A program made the position numbers and the translations under genes. The notes below the pieces were generated by a model that made no database searches, was not told the origin of the DNA, and worked only from the letters and a program-made list of their open reading frames with translations. DNA of 64,000 bases, from positions 310,001 to 374,000 of the forward strand of contig NZ_CP136910.1 of assembly GCF_033100115.1 (NCBI RefSeq), given 5' to 3'. Positions 7,223 through 16,724 of this stretch are shown piece after piece. The stretch's first letter is position 1; each line of letters begins with the position of its first letter. The DNA comes from Anaerocolumna sp. AGMB13020. GTDB lineage: Bacteria; Bacillota; Clostridia; Lachnospirales; Lachnospiraceae.

Positions 7223-9397
7223 TTATTTATCTAACTTGATTTTTGCAAAAGCATCAGCAAATGCTGTATTAATAGGTCCCTGTTCCTCTTTCTTGGCCTG
7301 ATTCATATATTGGGCCACATCTTTTTTACTGACACCGGCACCTTCTTTTTTACGTCTGTCCTGAAAAGCAGCCAATTTCTCTTTATGACCGCAGGCACAT
7401 ACAAAAGTTTGTGTATCTCCCTGTCCGACCAGTTCCATTCGTTTATGGCATACCGGACATCTTGCATTGCTGGTTCTTGCAACTGTCTCTCTATGTCCGC
7501 ATTCACGATCCTGGCATACCAGCATTCTGCTGTTCTTTCCGTTAACTGCAAGAAGATTCTTTCCGCAGACCGGACACTTCTTATTTGTCAGATTGTCATG
7601 TCTGAATTTACCTTCTCCTTCTTTGATTTCAGCTACGATTTCTTTTGTATATGCTGTCATCTCGTTCATCAAATCCTGTTTCTTTAAGTTTCCTTTTGCA
7701 ATTCTTGCAAGTTTCATTTCAAGAGAGGCTGTAAGCTCCGGCTTCTTTAGATCCTCTGGTACCAGCTCCAACAACTGCTTTCCTTTCGAGGTTATAAAGA
7801 TATCTTTTCCCTTTTTCTCCATTAGAAAGGAGTTAAACAACTTCTCTATTATATCTGCTCTTGTAGCTACTGTCCCAAGTCCACCGGTATCACCCAGTGT
7901 CTTAACAAGTTCCTTGTCCTTTTGCTCAAGAAAATGAACCGGGTTCTCCATAGCAGAAAGAAGTGTTGCTTCGTTAAAGGGTGCTGGAGGTTTTGTTTTT
8001 CCTTCTGTCTTAACAAATACAATAGCTTTTAAAGTATCATTTTTATTTACTTTGGGTAAACTTTCATTGTCTTTGTCATCTTCATAAGTATTTTCATAAA
8101 CCTCTTTGTACCCCAGGTTCTTTGTAATCTTACCCTTTGCAGTAAATTCTTCATTCTCTATTTTTACTTTAATCGTGGCTTCTTCATATTCGTAAGGAGG
8201 ATATAATACAGCCAGAAATCTCCTTACTACCAGATCATAAATCTTTCGTTCATCGGAACTCATATTTTCCAGATTGACATACTGCTCTGTGGGAATTATT
8301 GCATGGTGATCGCTAACTTTTTGATTGTCAACAAAGGAAGCATTTCCGGATATTGGCTTTCTAGTTAATACAGCCGCTAATTTCTTATAGGGACCTGTAC
8401 TGATAGATTCCAGTCTTTCCTTTAAAGTTCCTACAATATCTGTTGTCAGATATCTGGAATCGGTTCGGGGATATGTTAAGACCTTATGATTTTCATATAA
8501 GCGCTGCATGATATTTAAGGTTTCTTTTGCTGAGAAATCAAAGCGCATATTAGCATCTCTTTGCAGCTCTGTCAAATCATATAAGCCTGGAGAATAAGAC
8601 TTTTTAAGAGTTGTATTTACCTCTGTCACTACTCCTTCTTTTCCCTCTAACTTCTTTAAAAGCTCCTCAATTCTATTCTTATCACCAGTGGTACTATTTT
8701 GAGTCCTTGAATCTCTCCAGGTAAATGTTATACCGTTTACCTTACCTGTCAATCCATAATAGGGAACAGGCTTAAATTGTCTGATATCCTCTTCTCTTTT
8801 CGCAATCATGGCAAGGGTAGGCGTCTGAACACGGCCGCAGGAAAGACTGGCATTGTATTTGCAGGTAAGTGCTCTAGTGGCATTCATTCCAACGATCCAG
8901 TCTGATTCTGCTCTTGCTACCGCAGCTTGATAGAGCTTCTCATATTCTTTACCATCTTTTAAATGAGCAAATCCCTCTCTGATTGCTTTATCCGTAACAG
9001 AGGAGATCCATAATCTCTTAACCGGCTTTTTACTGCCAGCTTTTTCTAGAATCCATCTTGCTACCAGTTCTCCTTCACGTCCGGCATCGGTAGCAATAAT
9101 AATATCAGCAACGTCTTTTCTATGAAGCTGGGTCTTTACCGTGTGATATTGCTTGCTGGTCTGTTTCATTACTACCAGTTCAAATTTCTGTGGCAGCATA
9201 GGCAGATGATCCATTCTCCATTCCTTGTACTTAACATCGTATTCCTCAGGATCCGCTAAGGTTACCAGATGTCCCAACCCCCAGGTAACAATATGTTTAT
9301 CTCCTTCTAAGGCACCATTCAGATTTTTAGAACACTTTAAAACTCTTGCAATATCTCTTCCTACAGAAGGCTTTTCTGCAATAACTAATGATTTCAT
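7223..9397 (-). CDS. topB: DNA topoisomerase III
   Basis: A 724-residue type IA topoisomerase that relaxes and decatenates DNA through a 5'-phosphotyrosine link. The TOPRIM domain opens with KSLVIAEKPSVGRDIARVLK and carries the acidic ATDAGREGE motif near residue 105. The active-site tyrosine is in VLTYPRTDSRYLT near residue 310, with SLSCGRVQTPTLAMI before it and ISDHHAIIPTE-like HHAIIPTE after it. The C-terminus has two zinc-ribbon pairs, CPVCGKNLL with CQDRECGH and CPVCHKRM with CACGHKE. It sits alone, separated from the upstream gene by a terminator. Confidence 0.97.
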   Translation of the reverse strand: MKSLVIAEKPSVGRDIARVLKCSKNLNGALEGDKHIVTWGLGHLVTLADPEEYDVKYKEWRMDHLPMLPQKFELVVMKQTSKQYHTVKTQLHRKDVADIIIATDAGREGELVARWILEKAGSKKPVKRLWISSVTDKAIREGFAHLKDGKEYEKLYQAAVARAESDWIVGMNATRALTCKYNASLSCGRVQTPTLAMIAKREEDIRQFKPVPYYGLTGKVNGITFTWRDSRTQNSTTGDKNRIEELLKKLEGKEGVVTEVNTTLKKSYSPGLYDLTELQRDANMRFDFSAKETLNIMQRLYENHKVLTYPRTDSRYLTTDIVGTLKERLESISTGPYKKLAAVLTRKPISGNASFVDNQKVSDHHAIIPTEQYVNLENMSSDERKIYDLVVRRFLAVLYPPYEYEEATIKVKIENEEFTAKGKITKNLGYKEVYENTYEDDKDNESLPKVNKNDTLKAIVFVKTEGKTKPPAPFNEATLLSAMENPVHFLEQKDKELVKTLGDTGGLGTVATRADIIEKLFNSFLMEKKGKDIFITSKGKQLLELVPEDLKKPELTASLEMKLARIAKGNLKKQDLMNEMTAYTKEIVAEIKEGEGKFRHDNLTNKKCPVCGKNLLAVNGKNSRMLVCQDRECGHRETVARTSNARCPVCHKRMELVGQGDTQTFVCACGHKEKLAAFQDRRKKEGAGVSKKDVAQYMNQAKKEEQGPINTAFADAFAKIKLDK

Positions 9398-9539
9398 GTC
9401 TTACTCCAATCTCTCTTATCTAATAGGAACCATAATTGCTGCCAGTGGTCCCTGTTGTACCCGTTGAATTTATTTCCCATATATTTTAACATAAAACAGC
9501 CAATAAGTCTTCTCTGACTGTCATACTTTATAAAAATAT

Positions 9540-9576
9540 AAAAGGATATATACAATGATTCTATATATATCCTTTT
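9540..9576. terminator. Bidirectional intrinsic terminator
   Basis: AAAAGGATATATA (9540-9552) pairs perfectly over 13 bp with TATATATCCTTTT (9564-9576), loop of 11 bases. It lies in the 310-base gap after the Gfo/Idh/MocA gene and before topB on the minus strand. The flanking A and T tracts fit termination on either strand. The rest of the gap (9398-9707) holds nothing else I can support. Confidence 0.7.
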
Positions 9577-9707
9577 CTTATGTGAATTTCTTGTGATTAA
9601 TTACTGCTTTACCAGTCTTAGACATTTTCATGATACCAGTATGATACCAGTCCCTGAAAATTATTTGTGCCTCTGGATAAACAATGGTTTTATCTTGCTT
9701 TTATTTT

Positions 9708-10715
9708 TTAATATATCGTTAATAATTCTTCATTAAAATTAGCGGGAAAAATAATTCCTGTTTTTTCTCTTGCTTCTGTTAATAACTCGCTTACCATTAA
9801 GCTGTGCTCAAGTATTTGATAACACGCTTCTAATTTATGTTCTGCAATCATCGATTCGAAGGTAAGGAACTCACTTACCATGCGATGCGTATACTTATTC
9901 TCATCAATGGATGTATTTTCCCCATTGTTTAACATAACTTCGAAGCCTTCACATACATTGGCGGGTGAGCTTTGGTGGATACACCCCTTGTCACCCTGAA
10001 TATTATAAGCAATGGGAGCTTTACAATCTTTGGCACCAATACAGGTGCATTTAAAGGTATCATAATCTAAAATCAAAATTCCGGAGGTGTCAATCCCCCT
10101 TTCGATATTAGGATAATAAGCAATACTCTTTGGTCTTCCAAACAAAGCAGTTACATAATGCAGATTATAGAGATTGATATCCATCAGTGCTCCGCCAGAC
10201 TGGGCCGGATCAAAGGCCGGCAGTATAATCCCTTCTTTAAAGCTGTCATACCTTCTGGAATATTGAGAATAGTTACATTGAACAATTTTTACATTACCGA
10301 TGGACGGTAACATCTCTCGTATTTTTATAAAGTTTGGCAGATACAGGGTCGTGATGGCCTCCAAAAGAAAGAGTTTCTTATCTTTTGCTATCCTGCCAAG
10401 TTCAAGAGCTTCTTTGTAATTCGTGGTTATTGGTTTTTCCAAAATAACATTTTTACCAGCTTCTAAAGCTCTTAAGGTATAGCTATAGTGCAAACTGTTG
10501 GTGACTGCAACATATATTGTATCAATTGAGCTCTTAAGGAATTCCTCGTAATCAAAATACACTTGGTTTATGTTGTTTGCATTGGCCAGCTCCAGAACCT
10601 TCTCCTGGCTGCTCTTTCTGCCGCAGATGGCAGATACTTCTGTATTTTGCAGAAATGGTGTTATGGTCAGGAATTCCTTTACAATCATTCCCGAACCTGC
10701 AATTCCTAATTTCAT
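9708..10715 (-). CDS. Gfo/Idh/MocA family oxidoreductase
   Basis: A 335-residue NAD(P)-dependent dehydrogenase-like protein. The Rossmann start is MKLGIAGSGMIVKEF and the family motif ILEKPITTNYKEAL lies near residue 92, where the lysine contacts cofactor and substrate. The C-terminal half is the usual open-sheet substrate domain. Substrates in this family are sugars, inositols or bile pigments; nothing here decides which. It has no obvious operon partner: the phosphatase gene ends 97 bases upstream. Confidence 0.9.
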   Translation of the reverse strand: MKLGIAGSGMIVKEFLTITPFLQNTEVSAICGRKSSQEKVLELANANNINQVYFDYEEFLKSSIDTIYVAVTNSLHYSYTLRALEAGKNVILEKPITTNYKEALELGRIAKDKKLFLLEAITTLYLPNFIKIREMLPSIGNVKIVQCNYSQYSRRYDSFKEGIILPAFDPAQSGGALMDINLYNLHYVTALFGRPKSIAYYPNIERGIDTSGILILDYDTFKCTCIGAKDCKAPIAYNIQGDKGCIHQSSPANVCEGFEVMLNNGENTSIDENKYTHRMVSEFLTFESMIAEHKLEACYQILEHSLMVSELLTEAREKTGIIFPANFNEELLTIY

Positions 10716-10812
10716 TCTTCATACCCTTTGCATAGTGAAAATATTAATGCGGCACCCTTTCGATTATTATTTATCTTACTTTGTGCTTTATGCTTCCTCA
10801 TTTCTATGGGAC

Positions 10813-11541
10813 TTAGTCATGTCGCTCGTTCATATTGTCATAGGTTTCACAAAATCTTGCAGCAAAGGCAGGTTCTTCTCCTCCCGCATACAGATGTGAA
10901 ATGTCCCCAAAGGAACCCATTCTAAAATAAGCGATTCCTTTTCTGCGTTCTTCCGTAATGAGAGTAGTTACTGAGGTAGGTGCGGCACAGAAGCCATGCC
11001 ATAAAACCATGGGTGAGATTCCCAGCAAATGGCCTAACATGACACATTCAACTCCAAAATGACAGAACATGACGATAGTATCCGTATTCGCTCTTACCGC
11101 CCGGTAGAATTTGCCTTCTCGCTCATAACCATGCTTCTTTAGAATCTCATCAAGTCCTGAATATACCCGCATTGCTTCTTCATAGACATGTCCTTTTTTC
11201 ATAGTCTCTGCCGTATGCCATAACTGTTTGTCATAGAATTCATCAACCGCTGTCCAGTCAGCAGGAAGCCAGTCCCAGGGTACTCTTTCTTCTCCCGTAT
11301 TGATATCCATTATTGGAGCGTGAAATTCTCTTAGCCAGGGCAGTACTTCTGCCTCTTGCTTTCGCTTATGTAAGGTTATGGAAGCAGTATCTTTTGCCCG
11401 TCCCAGTGGTGAAACATAGAAAGCATCAATATTCATTGGCAGTATCCTGTTTGATAGTAGTTCTGCTTCTCTCCAGCCCTTTTCAGTAAGTGAATCTATA
11501 GAATAATCGGGATCTCCATGTCTTATTATAACTAATTTCAT
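10813..11541 (-). CDS. Histidine phosphatase family protein
   Basis: A 242-residue phosphoglycerate-mutase-like phosphatase. The catalytic histidine is in IRHGDPDYS (residues 5-13); LTEKGWREAELLSNRI, YVSPLGRAKDTASIT and the second active-site histidine in MFCHFGVECVMLGHLL complete the fold. The length and the conserved central WLREFHAP segment fit the broad-specificity class rather than glycolytic mutase. The AEC transporter gene begins 34 bases away on the same strand, so these genes may share a transcript. Confidence 0.9.
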   Translation of the reverse strand: MKLVIIRHGDPDYSIDSLTEKGWREAELLSNRILPMNIDAFYVSPLGRAKDTASITLHKRKQEAEVLPWLREFHAPIMDINTGEERVPWDWLPADWTAVDEFYDKQLWHTAETMKKGHVYEEAMRVYSGLDEILKKHGYEREGKFYRAVRANTDTIVMFCHFGVECVMLGHLLGISPMVLWHGFCAAPTSVTTLITEERRKGIAYFRMGSFGDISHLYAGGEEPAFAARFCETYDNMNERHD

Positions 11542-11575
11542 ATATGTCTCCTATTCTTCTCGAATTTTTTTTATG

Positions 11576-12481
11576 TTACAATAATATAAAACTCCAAACC
11601 GGTGTAGTGATTAAGGACAATAAGGTTGAGAAAATAACCAGATTCGTTGCAAAAGCTGCATCACCATTGTATTTCGAAGCAAGAATGCTGGTTGTCGCTC
11701 CGGCAGGCATTGCAGCTAAAAGCACACAAACGCCTGTTACGAGAGAATCTATATGCAATAAATAACAGGGTGTGTACACAAGAACCGGTATTACAACAAG
11801 CCGGATGAGTGTAAAGAAGAAGACTCTTCTGTCAAACATCTGTTTTATATTGATATCTGACAGGATCATTCCGATAATCATCATTGAGAGTGCTGTATTA
11901 CAGCCGCTTAATGTAAAGAGAGCGTTTTCCAGATATATAGGAAGACTGATTTGAGAAATCATTAGTATAATCCCAAGAATACAGGCGATGATACACGGAT
12001 GGGTAATTACTTTTTTGGCAAGTGTTTTCTTATTGGGTGATTCCGTAAATACGGAAATACCAGCCGACCACATAACAATTCGCTGGGGTATCAGATAAAT
12101 AGAAGCAAGTGTCAGCCCCATGGTTCCAAATACCCCTTCTGCCACCGGATTTCCCAGGAAACCAGCATTTGAACAGATCGTACCATATTGAAGACATTTC
12201 TTCTTTGGAAGTTCTATTTTGTTGTATAATAAATGACCAAGTATCGTGCAGACAAGCTGTATAAGCACAGATATAATTAGAACACCTGCAAAGGTAACAA
12301 GGATGCTTGACGAAAATTCTATCATAAAGGATTTGATAATATTACAGGGAAGTATTAAATATAAAACCAAATCTGTAATATTTTCCTGTCCCTGTGCTCC
12401 GATAATCCCTTTTTTCTTCAAGATAACACCTGCAGCAACCATTGCAAACATGGTAAACTGCAAATTAATCAATTGCTGCAT
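11576..12481 (-). CDS. AEC family transporter (auxin efflux carrier-like)
   Basis: About 302 residues with roughly ten hydrophobic segments split into two five-helix halves, as in AEC/BASS-fold permeases. Recognisable parts are FAMVAAGVILKKKGIIG, ITDLVLYLILPCNIIKSF, the broken-helix segment GFLGNPVAEGVFG and the C-terminal AAMPAGATTSILASKYNGD. Family members move malate, other carboxylates or indole compounds across the membrane. The frame is open further upstream to 12589, but MQQLINLQFTM at 12481 gives the usual length. Substrate unknown. Confidence 0.88.
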   Translation of the reverse strand: MQQLINLQFTMFAMVAAGVILKKKGIIGAQGQENITDLVLYLILPCNIIKSFMIEFSSSILVTFAGVLIISVLIQLVCTILGHLLYNKIELPKKKCLQYGTICSNAGFLGNPVAEGVFGTMGLTLASIYLIPQRIVMWSAGISVFTESPNKKTLAKKVITHPCIIACILGIILMISQISLPIYLENALFTLSGCNTALSMMIIGMILSDINIKQMFDRRVFFFTLIRLVVIPVLVYTPCYLLHIDSLVTGVCVLLAAMPAGATTSILASKYNGDAAFATNLVIFSTLLSLITTPVWSFILL

Positions 12482-12592
12482 CTGCTTCACTTCTTTCTGC
12501 CTGAATATTATTCCAATGTTATTAATTGTACCCTCATTTAAAGAATTAGTCAAATCAGCCCCGCATATCCCTGGTATTGTTTTTCTCAAATA

Positions 12593-12633
12593 AAAACAGG
12601 CTGCTGTATCCGGTAGGAACCAGTGCCTGTTTT
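12593..12633 (-). terminator. Terminator after degV
   Basis: AAAACAGGC (12593-12601) pairs with GCCTGTTTT (12625-12633). On the minus strand the stem ends in TTTT followed by TATT, directly after the degV stop at 12650, so it fits as the degV terminator. Confidence 0.65.
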
Positions 12634-12649
12634 CATATCTATTTTAGTT

Positions 12650-13498
12650 TCAGAGTTCAGAATAACAAATGCCAACTGTACCAGGGCCGCAATATACCCC
12701 AACGATTGCACTGATCTGACCAATAAGGTATACATTTCTGATTCGAGGATTCCTACGTAATTTCTCGCATACCTTACGGGCTTCGTCCTCAACATTACCG
12801 TGAATGACATAGGCATCGCAGCTGTTCTTATCCGTAAATCTCTCTCCTAATTCAATTAACCGGTTAATAGATTTTACTCTTCCCCTTATTTTTTCACAGG
12901 TATAACATTGCCCAAGTTCATCGTCAAAGCTTACAATAGGTTTAATATTCAGGATATCTCCTATTGTACCGGGAATTTTACCGATTCTTCCACCCTTTAT
13001 GGCATATTCCAAGGTTCCGAATACAAAATACAAGCGCAGTTTCTTTTTCATGTCAGGAATCTGCTTAACAATTTCATTAAAGCACTTCCCCTCTCTGATT
13101 AATTCACCACACTTCTTTAAAATAATACCCTGTATTACAGAAGTAGATTTGGTATCGTACATAAAGGTCTTGATGGTTTTAAACTCTGAACTTATTAAAT
13201 CCACAGCATTTACTGTTCCTGATATACCACTGGAAATATTAATTGAAATGACATGGGTGTAGTGTTCCTTTTCCAGCTTTTTATATAAGTTTTCAATGTC
13301 CTCCATGGATGGCTGAGAGGACTTCGGAATTTCTGTCTTCATATTGACATAGACTTCTACTGGTGTAATATCGATACCGTCGGTAAATTCGCGTTCCTTG
13401 TATAGTATTTTAAAAGGAAGGACATGTATCTGGTATTTCTTAATGGTCTCCTCGTCTATATCACAGGCAGAATCTGTAATTAATGCAATCTTCTCCAT
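12650..13498 (-). CDS. DegV family fatty-acid-binding protein
   Basis: A 282-residue DegV protein. It starts MEKIALITDSACDI, where TDS is the family signature, and contains VISINISSGISGTVNAV near residues 83-99, which lines the lipid head-group site. YAIKGGRIGKIPGTIG is the conserved central motif, and the C-terminus is IVGVYCGPGTVGICY. In Firmicutes such proteins (FakB-type) bind fatty acids for FakA kinase or act in transport; no fakA is present here. The upstream gap 13499-13774 (276 bases) shows no gene. Confidence 0.9.
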   Translation of the reverse strand: MEKIALITDSACDIDEETIKKYQIHVLPFKILYKEREFTDGIDITPVEVYVNMKTEIPKSSQPSMEDIENLYKKLEKEHYTHVISINISSGISGTVNAVDLISSEFKTIKTFMYDTKSTSVIQGIILKKCGELIREGKCFNEIVKQIPDMKKKLRLYFVFGTLEYAIKGGRIGKIPGTIGDILNIKPIVSFDDELGQCYTCEKIRGRVKSINRLIELGERFTDKNSCDAYVIHGNVEDEARKVCEKLRRNPRIRNVYLIGQISAIVGVYCGPGTVGICYSEL

Positions 13499-13774
13499 AT
13501 AAAGCTCCTTCCCGATAATAGAGAATACATAGTTACAACATTCATTATTGCCAGATATAACCGGTATTAGTACTAAAGTTGTGTTATGTAGTTATCATAA
13601 CCAGATTATCACGTTTTTTTAATCTAATCAATAAGAAAATAAATCGTCAGAAGTAAATAAAACATACTTGGAATGGCCAACCATCTGTTGTATGATACTC
13701 ATTAAAATAGAATTGTTGTAAGCGGTTGATTATATAGTGATAAAAAAGATAGCTGGATAGCCCAGGAAGTACCC

Positions 13775-14266
13775 TTATGAATATTCCTGCGAAAAATTTT
13801 CAGCGATAAACTTACTCATCTCAAGTGACATATCATTTAGAGATAAATCAGTTTCTCTGCGAAACCAGATTTGATATAGATTAATAATTCCTCCAGCAAA
13901 AAAATTAGTCCTCACATAAAATTCAGCTGATTTTTTTTGTTCGGAGGGGATGTCACTGTCATTTTCCATATAAGTAACAAATATTTTCTTGAGTTTAATT
14001 AGAAACCGTTCTGCACCACTTGAGTTAATCAAGATTCGATAAAAATCAAGGTCTTCTTCCAGACACCTTGCTATTTTTAAAAGCAAAGGAAGCGGATTAT
14101 GAAAAAAGCTTTTATATTGAAACTCCTTCAAAAACCCTAACATTTTAGAAATGATATCATTTTCTATCTGCTCAATGACAGCTCTTGTATCCTGATAATG
14201 AGCATAGAAGGTACCACGATTAATATCTGCATAGAAATTATGTCTAAAAGAAGGGTATTGAGTCAA
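13775..14266 (-). pseudogene. TetR-family regulator lacking most of its DNA-binding helix-turn-helix
   Basis: The open frame of 163 residues begins at a TTG with no ribosome-binding site. Its N-terminus joins the TetR fold in the middle of the recognition region (ADINRGTFYAHYQDTRAVIEQI), so helix 1 and most of the helix-turn-helix are missing. The remaining all-helical ligand domain is intact and ends EMSKFIAENFSQEYS. Eleven bases upstream is a perfect 15-bp inverted repeat, which may mark the break. I read this as a 5'-truncated, probably non-functional regulator; a dominant-negative ligand-binding remnant is a less likely alternative. Confidence 0.6.
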
Positions 14267-14276
14267 TGAATAATAA

Positions 14277-14320
14277 GTGTTATAGGAGATACTGCTATAA
14301 AGTATTATCTCCTATAACAC
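14277..14320. repeat. Perfect 15-bp inverted repeat
   Basis: GTGTTATAGGAGATA (14277-14291) and TATCTCCTATAACAC (14306-14320) are perfect inverted repeats around 14 bases. They separate the tiny acidic gene from the truncated TetR gene. The repeat could be a terminator for the acidic gene, a regulator operator, or the scar of a rearrangement. No T-run supports the first reading strongly. Confidence 0.6.
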
Positions 14321-14376
14321 AAACAACCGGAGTTAAGTTTTTACCTGGAACATACAAACCTGTCCTGGTTTTAACT

Positions 14377-14535
14377 TCACATACTATCTTCCTCATCATC
14401 AAAATCCGAATCATCTTCATCATCGAAGTCATCAAAGTCTTCGTCGTCTCTCCATTCATTCAGATAAGAATAATCTTCCTCGCTATCTATAAAATCTTCA
14501 TCGGATAAATCATCTATTTCATCTTCATCATACAT
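14377..14535 (-). CDS. Tiny, extremely acidic protein
   Basis: A 52-residue ORF (ATG at 14533-14535, TGA at 14377-14379) with a strong AGGAGGG eight bases upstream. Thirty-one residues are Asp or Glu and there is one Arg (WRDDEDFDDFDDEDD), so the peptide should be disordered and strongly negative. No metal-binding or membrane motif is visible. The ribosome-binding site and uninterrupted codons argue for a real gene. It could be a nucleic-acid mimic, a chaperone tail or a metal buffer, but this is speculation. I do not recognise a family. Confidence 0.55.
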   Translation of the reverse strand: MYDEDEIDDLSDEDFIDSEEDYSYLNEWRDDEDFDDFDDEDDSDFDDEEDSM

Positions 14536-14674
14536 TCTCTCTACCCTCCTTCTTATATATGTAACTTGTTTACAGATGAAAACCTACGGTATTAATTTAG
14601 CTGTATCACAACTATTTTATGCATGATAAATTCAAACTTTTAACATTTTTACAAATACTTTGTAAATACTTAAG

Positions 14675-14762
14675 AAAAGCCTCTGTTTTCGTATGAAATC
14701 AGTAAATTAATTGCCCTTTTAAGGATAGGCTAACTTTTACAAGATTCTTACAAAACAGAGGC
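14675..14762 (-). terminator. Long-stem terminator after the chitinase gene
   Basis: GCCTCTGTTTT (14679-14689) and AAAACAGAGGC (14752-14762) form a perfect 11-bp stem enclosing 62 bases. On the minus strand the stem is followed by TTTTC. It lies 35 bases past the chitinase stop, so it probably ends the two-gene glucanase-chitinase transcript. Confidence 0.5.
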
Positions 14763-14796
14763 ATTTCAGATTAATTGTTTATACGGGCAAAATTCT

Positions 14797-16611
14797 TTAT
14801 TTACTAAAATTTGCTCTTACCGTATCACCTATTGCATTTAAGAGACTTTTATTTGTATCGGTTGTATCCTGGCTTAATTCCCATATCATAATTCCCCCTA
14901 CATTATCGCAAGCCCACTGGGTCTTCTTCTTTATGGTAGGTATGCCGTTATAGTATGCTTCCATACCATTGATCGTTGAAACATCCGTATTATAAGCCTG
15001 CGGATTTACTGCAAGTATTTCAGCATAAGAAGCCCAGGAGGGTCTGCCGTAGAAAGGAACGCCAAGAACTACCTTCTCAGCCGGCATATGTCTTGTATTC
15101 TTCCAGTATTCAGCCGATTTAACAGCAAAATCATAAGTGGAATGCCTGTTTCCGTCACCGCCGTCATATGCCATAACATTAAACCAGTCCACTATACTTA
15201 TTACCTTATCAGTCTGTCCGGCAGAGTCCCAATAAATGACACCTTCCGGTGTTACACCGCTTAATACGGCAGCTGTTAGCAGCATGTTATTCTTATTAAG
15301 CTCACCTCTTAAATATACCATCAAGGCTTCATACTGATTTTTACTAGTGCCATCGGCTCTTGGATGCTCCCAGTCCATATCCACACCATCAAAACCATAT
15401 TGCCTTGCCATAGAAACAATGGCATCACCGAATTTCTTAATTTTTTCAGGAGTACTGGTAGCCGACATAAAGGTAGCTTCCAGCGGAGTTCCGTTATAGG
15501 ACCAGCCACCAATAGCCAGCAGAACTTTAACCCCCTTTTGGTGTGCCTGGTTGATGATCTGCACAGCAGCTGATGAATTCTCCAGTGGCAGCAAAGCTCC
15601 ATTGCTGGTTGGTATAGCAAAAGCATAATTTATATGTGTAAGATTATTATATTGTATTGTGTTAATCTTATCGGGCTGCCAACTAGGATAATAACCAACT
15701 ACCTTAAATCCAGTTACAGGCTCTCCAGGGCCGCCTGGATCTGTTGTTCCGGTAAGAAAAGACCACTTCTGAGCATCTGTTCCATTGTCCGTATACTGCT
15801 GAACAGCTGTTCCATCTGCTGTTGCTGAACCTTTAACATCCATAACCAGTCCGCTCACTTTGGAAACCACCTTGTAATAACCGTCTCCGGTACTTTTAAT
15901 CTGCCATCTCTGAGCATCCGTTCCGTTGTCATTCCATTGCTGAAGCTGTACACCACTAGTTGTGGAACTATTGGGAACATCCAGAACTTTACCGCTATGT
16001 ACCGCTGTAATCTTATAATATCCATCCACTTGCTTTTCGACTTTAAACTGTTGATTTGCAACGGAAGAATCTGTCCAAATTTGAAGTTTTGCACCATCTG
16101 CAGTTGATTTTTCAGCAATATCCAGTAATTTACCGCTAACCTTACTGGATATACGATAAGTACCGTCAGCAATACCAGGTGTTTCAGGATTTCCGGATAC
16201 CAGTTCCCAAACAGATGCCACTCCAGGCGTTTCTCCCTGTGTCCACCATTTTGCTTTATACACAGCTCCATTATAGCTTACAAAACTTCCGCCTGTATAT
16301 GCTTTTCCTGCATTCCAGGTCTCATAACTACCGCCGCCGTTGTTAGATAAAAGTTCCCAAACAGATGCCAATCCGGGTGTTTCCCCTTGTGTCCACCACT
16401 TAGCCTTATAATCAGCTCCGTTATATGAAACAATGTCACCGGCAACATATACTTTGCTACTATCCCAAGCTTGAGAGGTACTTGCAGATACAGAAAAAGA
16501 GCCGATCCCTCCCGGCAGGATACCATTTGTTCCTGGCAGTACAGTTGTTATGAATAGCGCCACAAGTGTTAATATAACTACACCCAGGAGTTTTCTGTTT
16601 TTATTTATCAT
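14797..16611 (-). CDS. Secreted GH18 chitinase with two CBM5/12 modules and a ricin-B module
   Basis: A 604-residue secreted enzyme. After a signal peptide (about residues 1-43) come two near-identical chitin-binding CBM5/12 modules (about 47-88 and 97-138, each with AKWWTQGETPG and SVWEL). A ricin-B/CBM13 trefoil follows (150-286, with three QW-type repeats), then a GH18 barrel (301-600). The catalytic motif DGVDMDWE places the acid at E415. The start is the ATG at 16611, preceded by AGAGG and followed by MINKNRK; the longer frame lacks signal-peptide logic. It cleaves beta-1,4-GlcNAc in chitin outside the cell. The GH64 gene 113 bases upstream shares its ricin module. Confidence 0.95.
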   Translation of the reverse strand: MINKNRKLLGVVILTLVALFITTVLPGTNGILPGGIGSFSVSASTSQAWDSSKVYVAGDIVSYNGADYKAKWWTQGETPGLASVWELLSNNGGGSYETWNAGKAYTGGSFVSYNGAVYKAKWWTQGETPGVASVWELVSGNPETPGIADGTYRISSKVSGKLLDIAEKSTADGAKLQIWTDSSVANQQFKVEKQVDGYYKITAVHSGKVLDVPNSSTTSGVQLQQWNDNGTDAQRWQIKSTGDGYYKVVSKVSGLVMDVKGSATADGTAVQQYTDNGTDAQKWSFLTGTTDPGGPGEPVTGFKVVGYYPSWQPDKINTIQYNNLTHINYAFAIPTSNGALLPLENSSAAVQIINQAHQKGVKVLLAIGGWSYNGTPLEATFMSATSTPEKIKKFGDAIVSMARQYGFDGVDMDWEHPRADGTSKNQYEALMVYLRGELNKNNMLLTAAVLSGVTPEGVIYWDSAGQTDKVISIVDWFNVMAYDGGDGNRHSTYDFAVKSAEYWKNTRHMPAEKVVLGVPFYGRPSWASYAEILAVNPQAYNTDVSTINGMEAYYNGIPTIKKKTQWACDNVGGIMIWELSQDTTDTNKSLLNAIGDTVRANFSK

Positions 16612-16647
16612 ATTAACCTCTATTCTTGCGCACGCTCTTTGACATAC

Positions 16648-16701
16648 CAAGTTTGTGGTGCGCAAACACAAACTTGCGGTTGAAAAATTTATTTTTCAAC
16701 C
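16648..16701. repeat. Two consecutive hairpins between the glucanase and chitinase genes
   Basis: CAAGTTTGTG (16648-16657) pairs with CACAAACTTG (16667-16676), and GGTTGAAAAA (16678-16687) pairs with TTTTTCAACC (16692-16701). Both stems are perfect 10-mers separated by one base. They fill the intergenic gap and could attenuate, process or stabilise the shared mRNA. No strong T-run follows the second stem on the minus strand. Confidence 0.55.
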
Positions 16702-16724
16702 TATTCCCCCTTCAAATGATCTTT

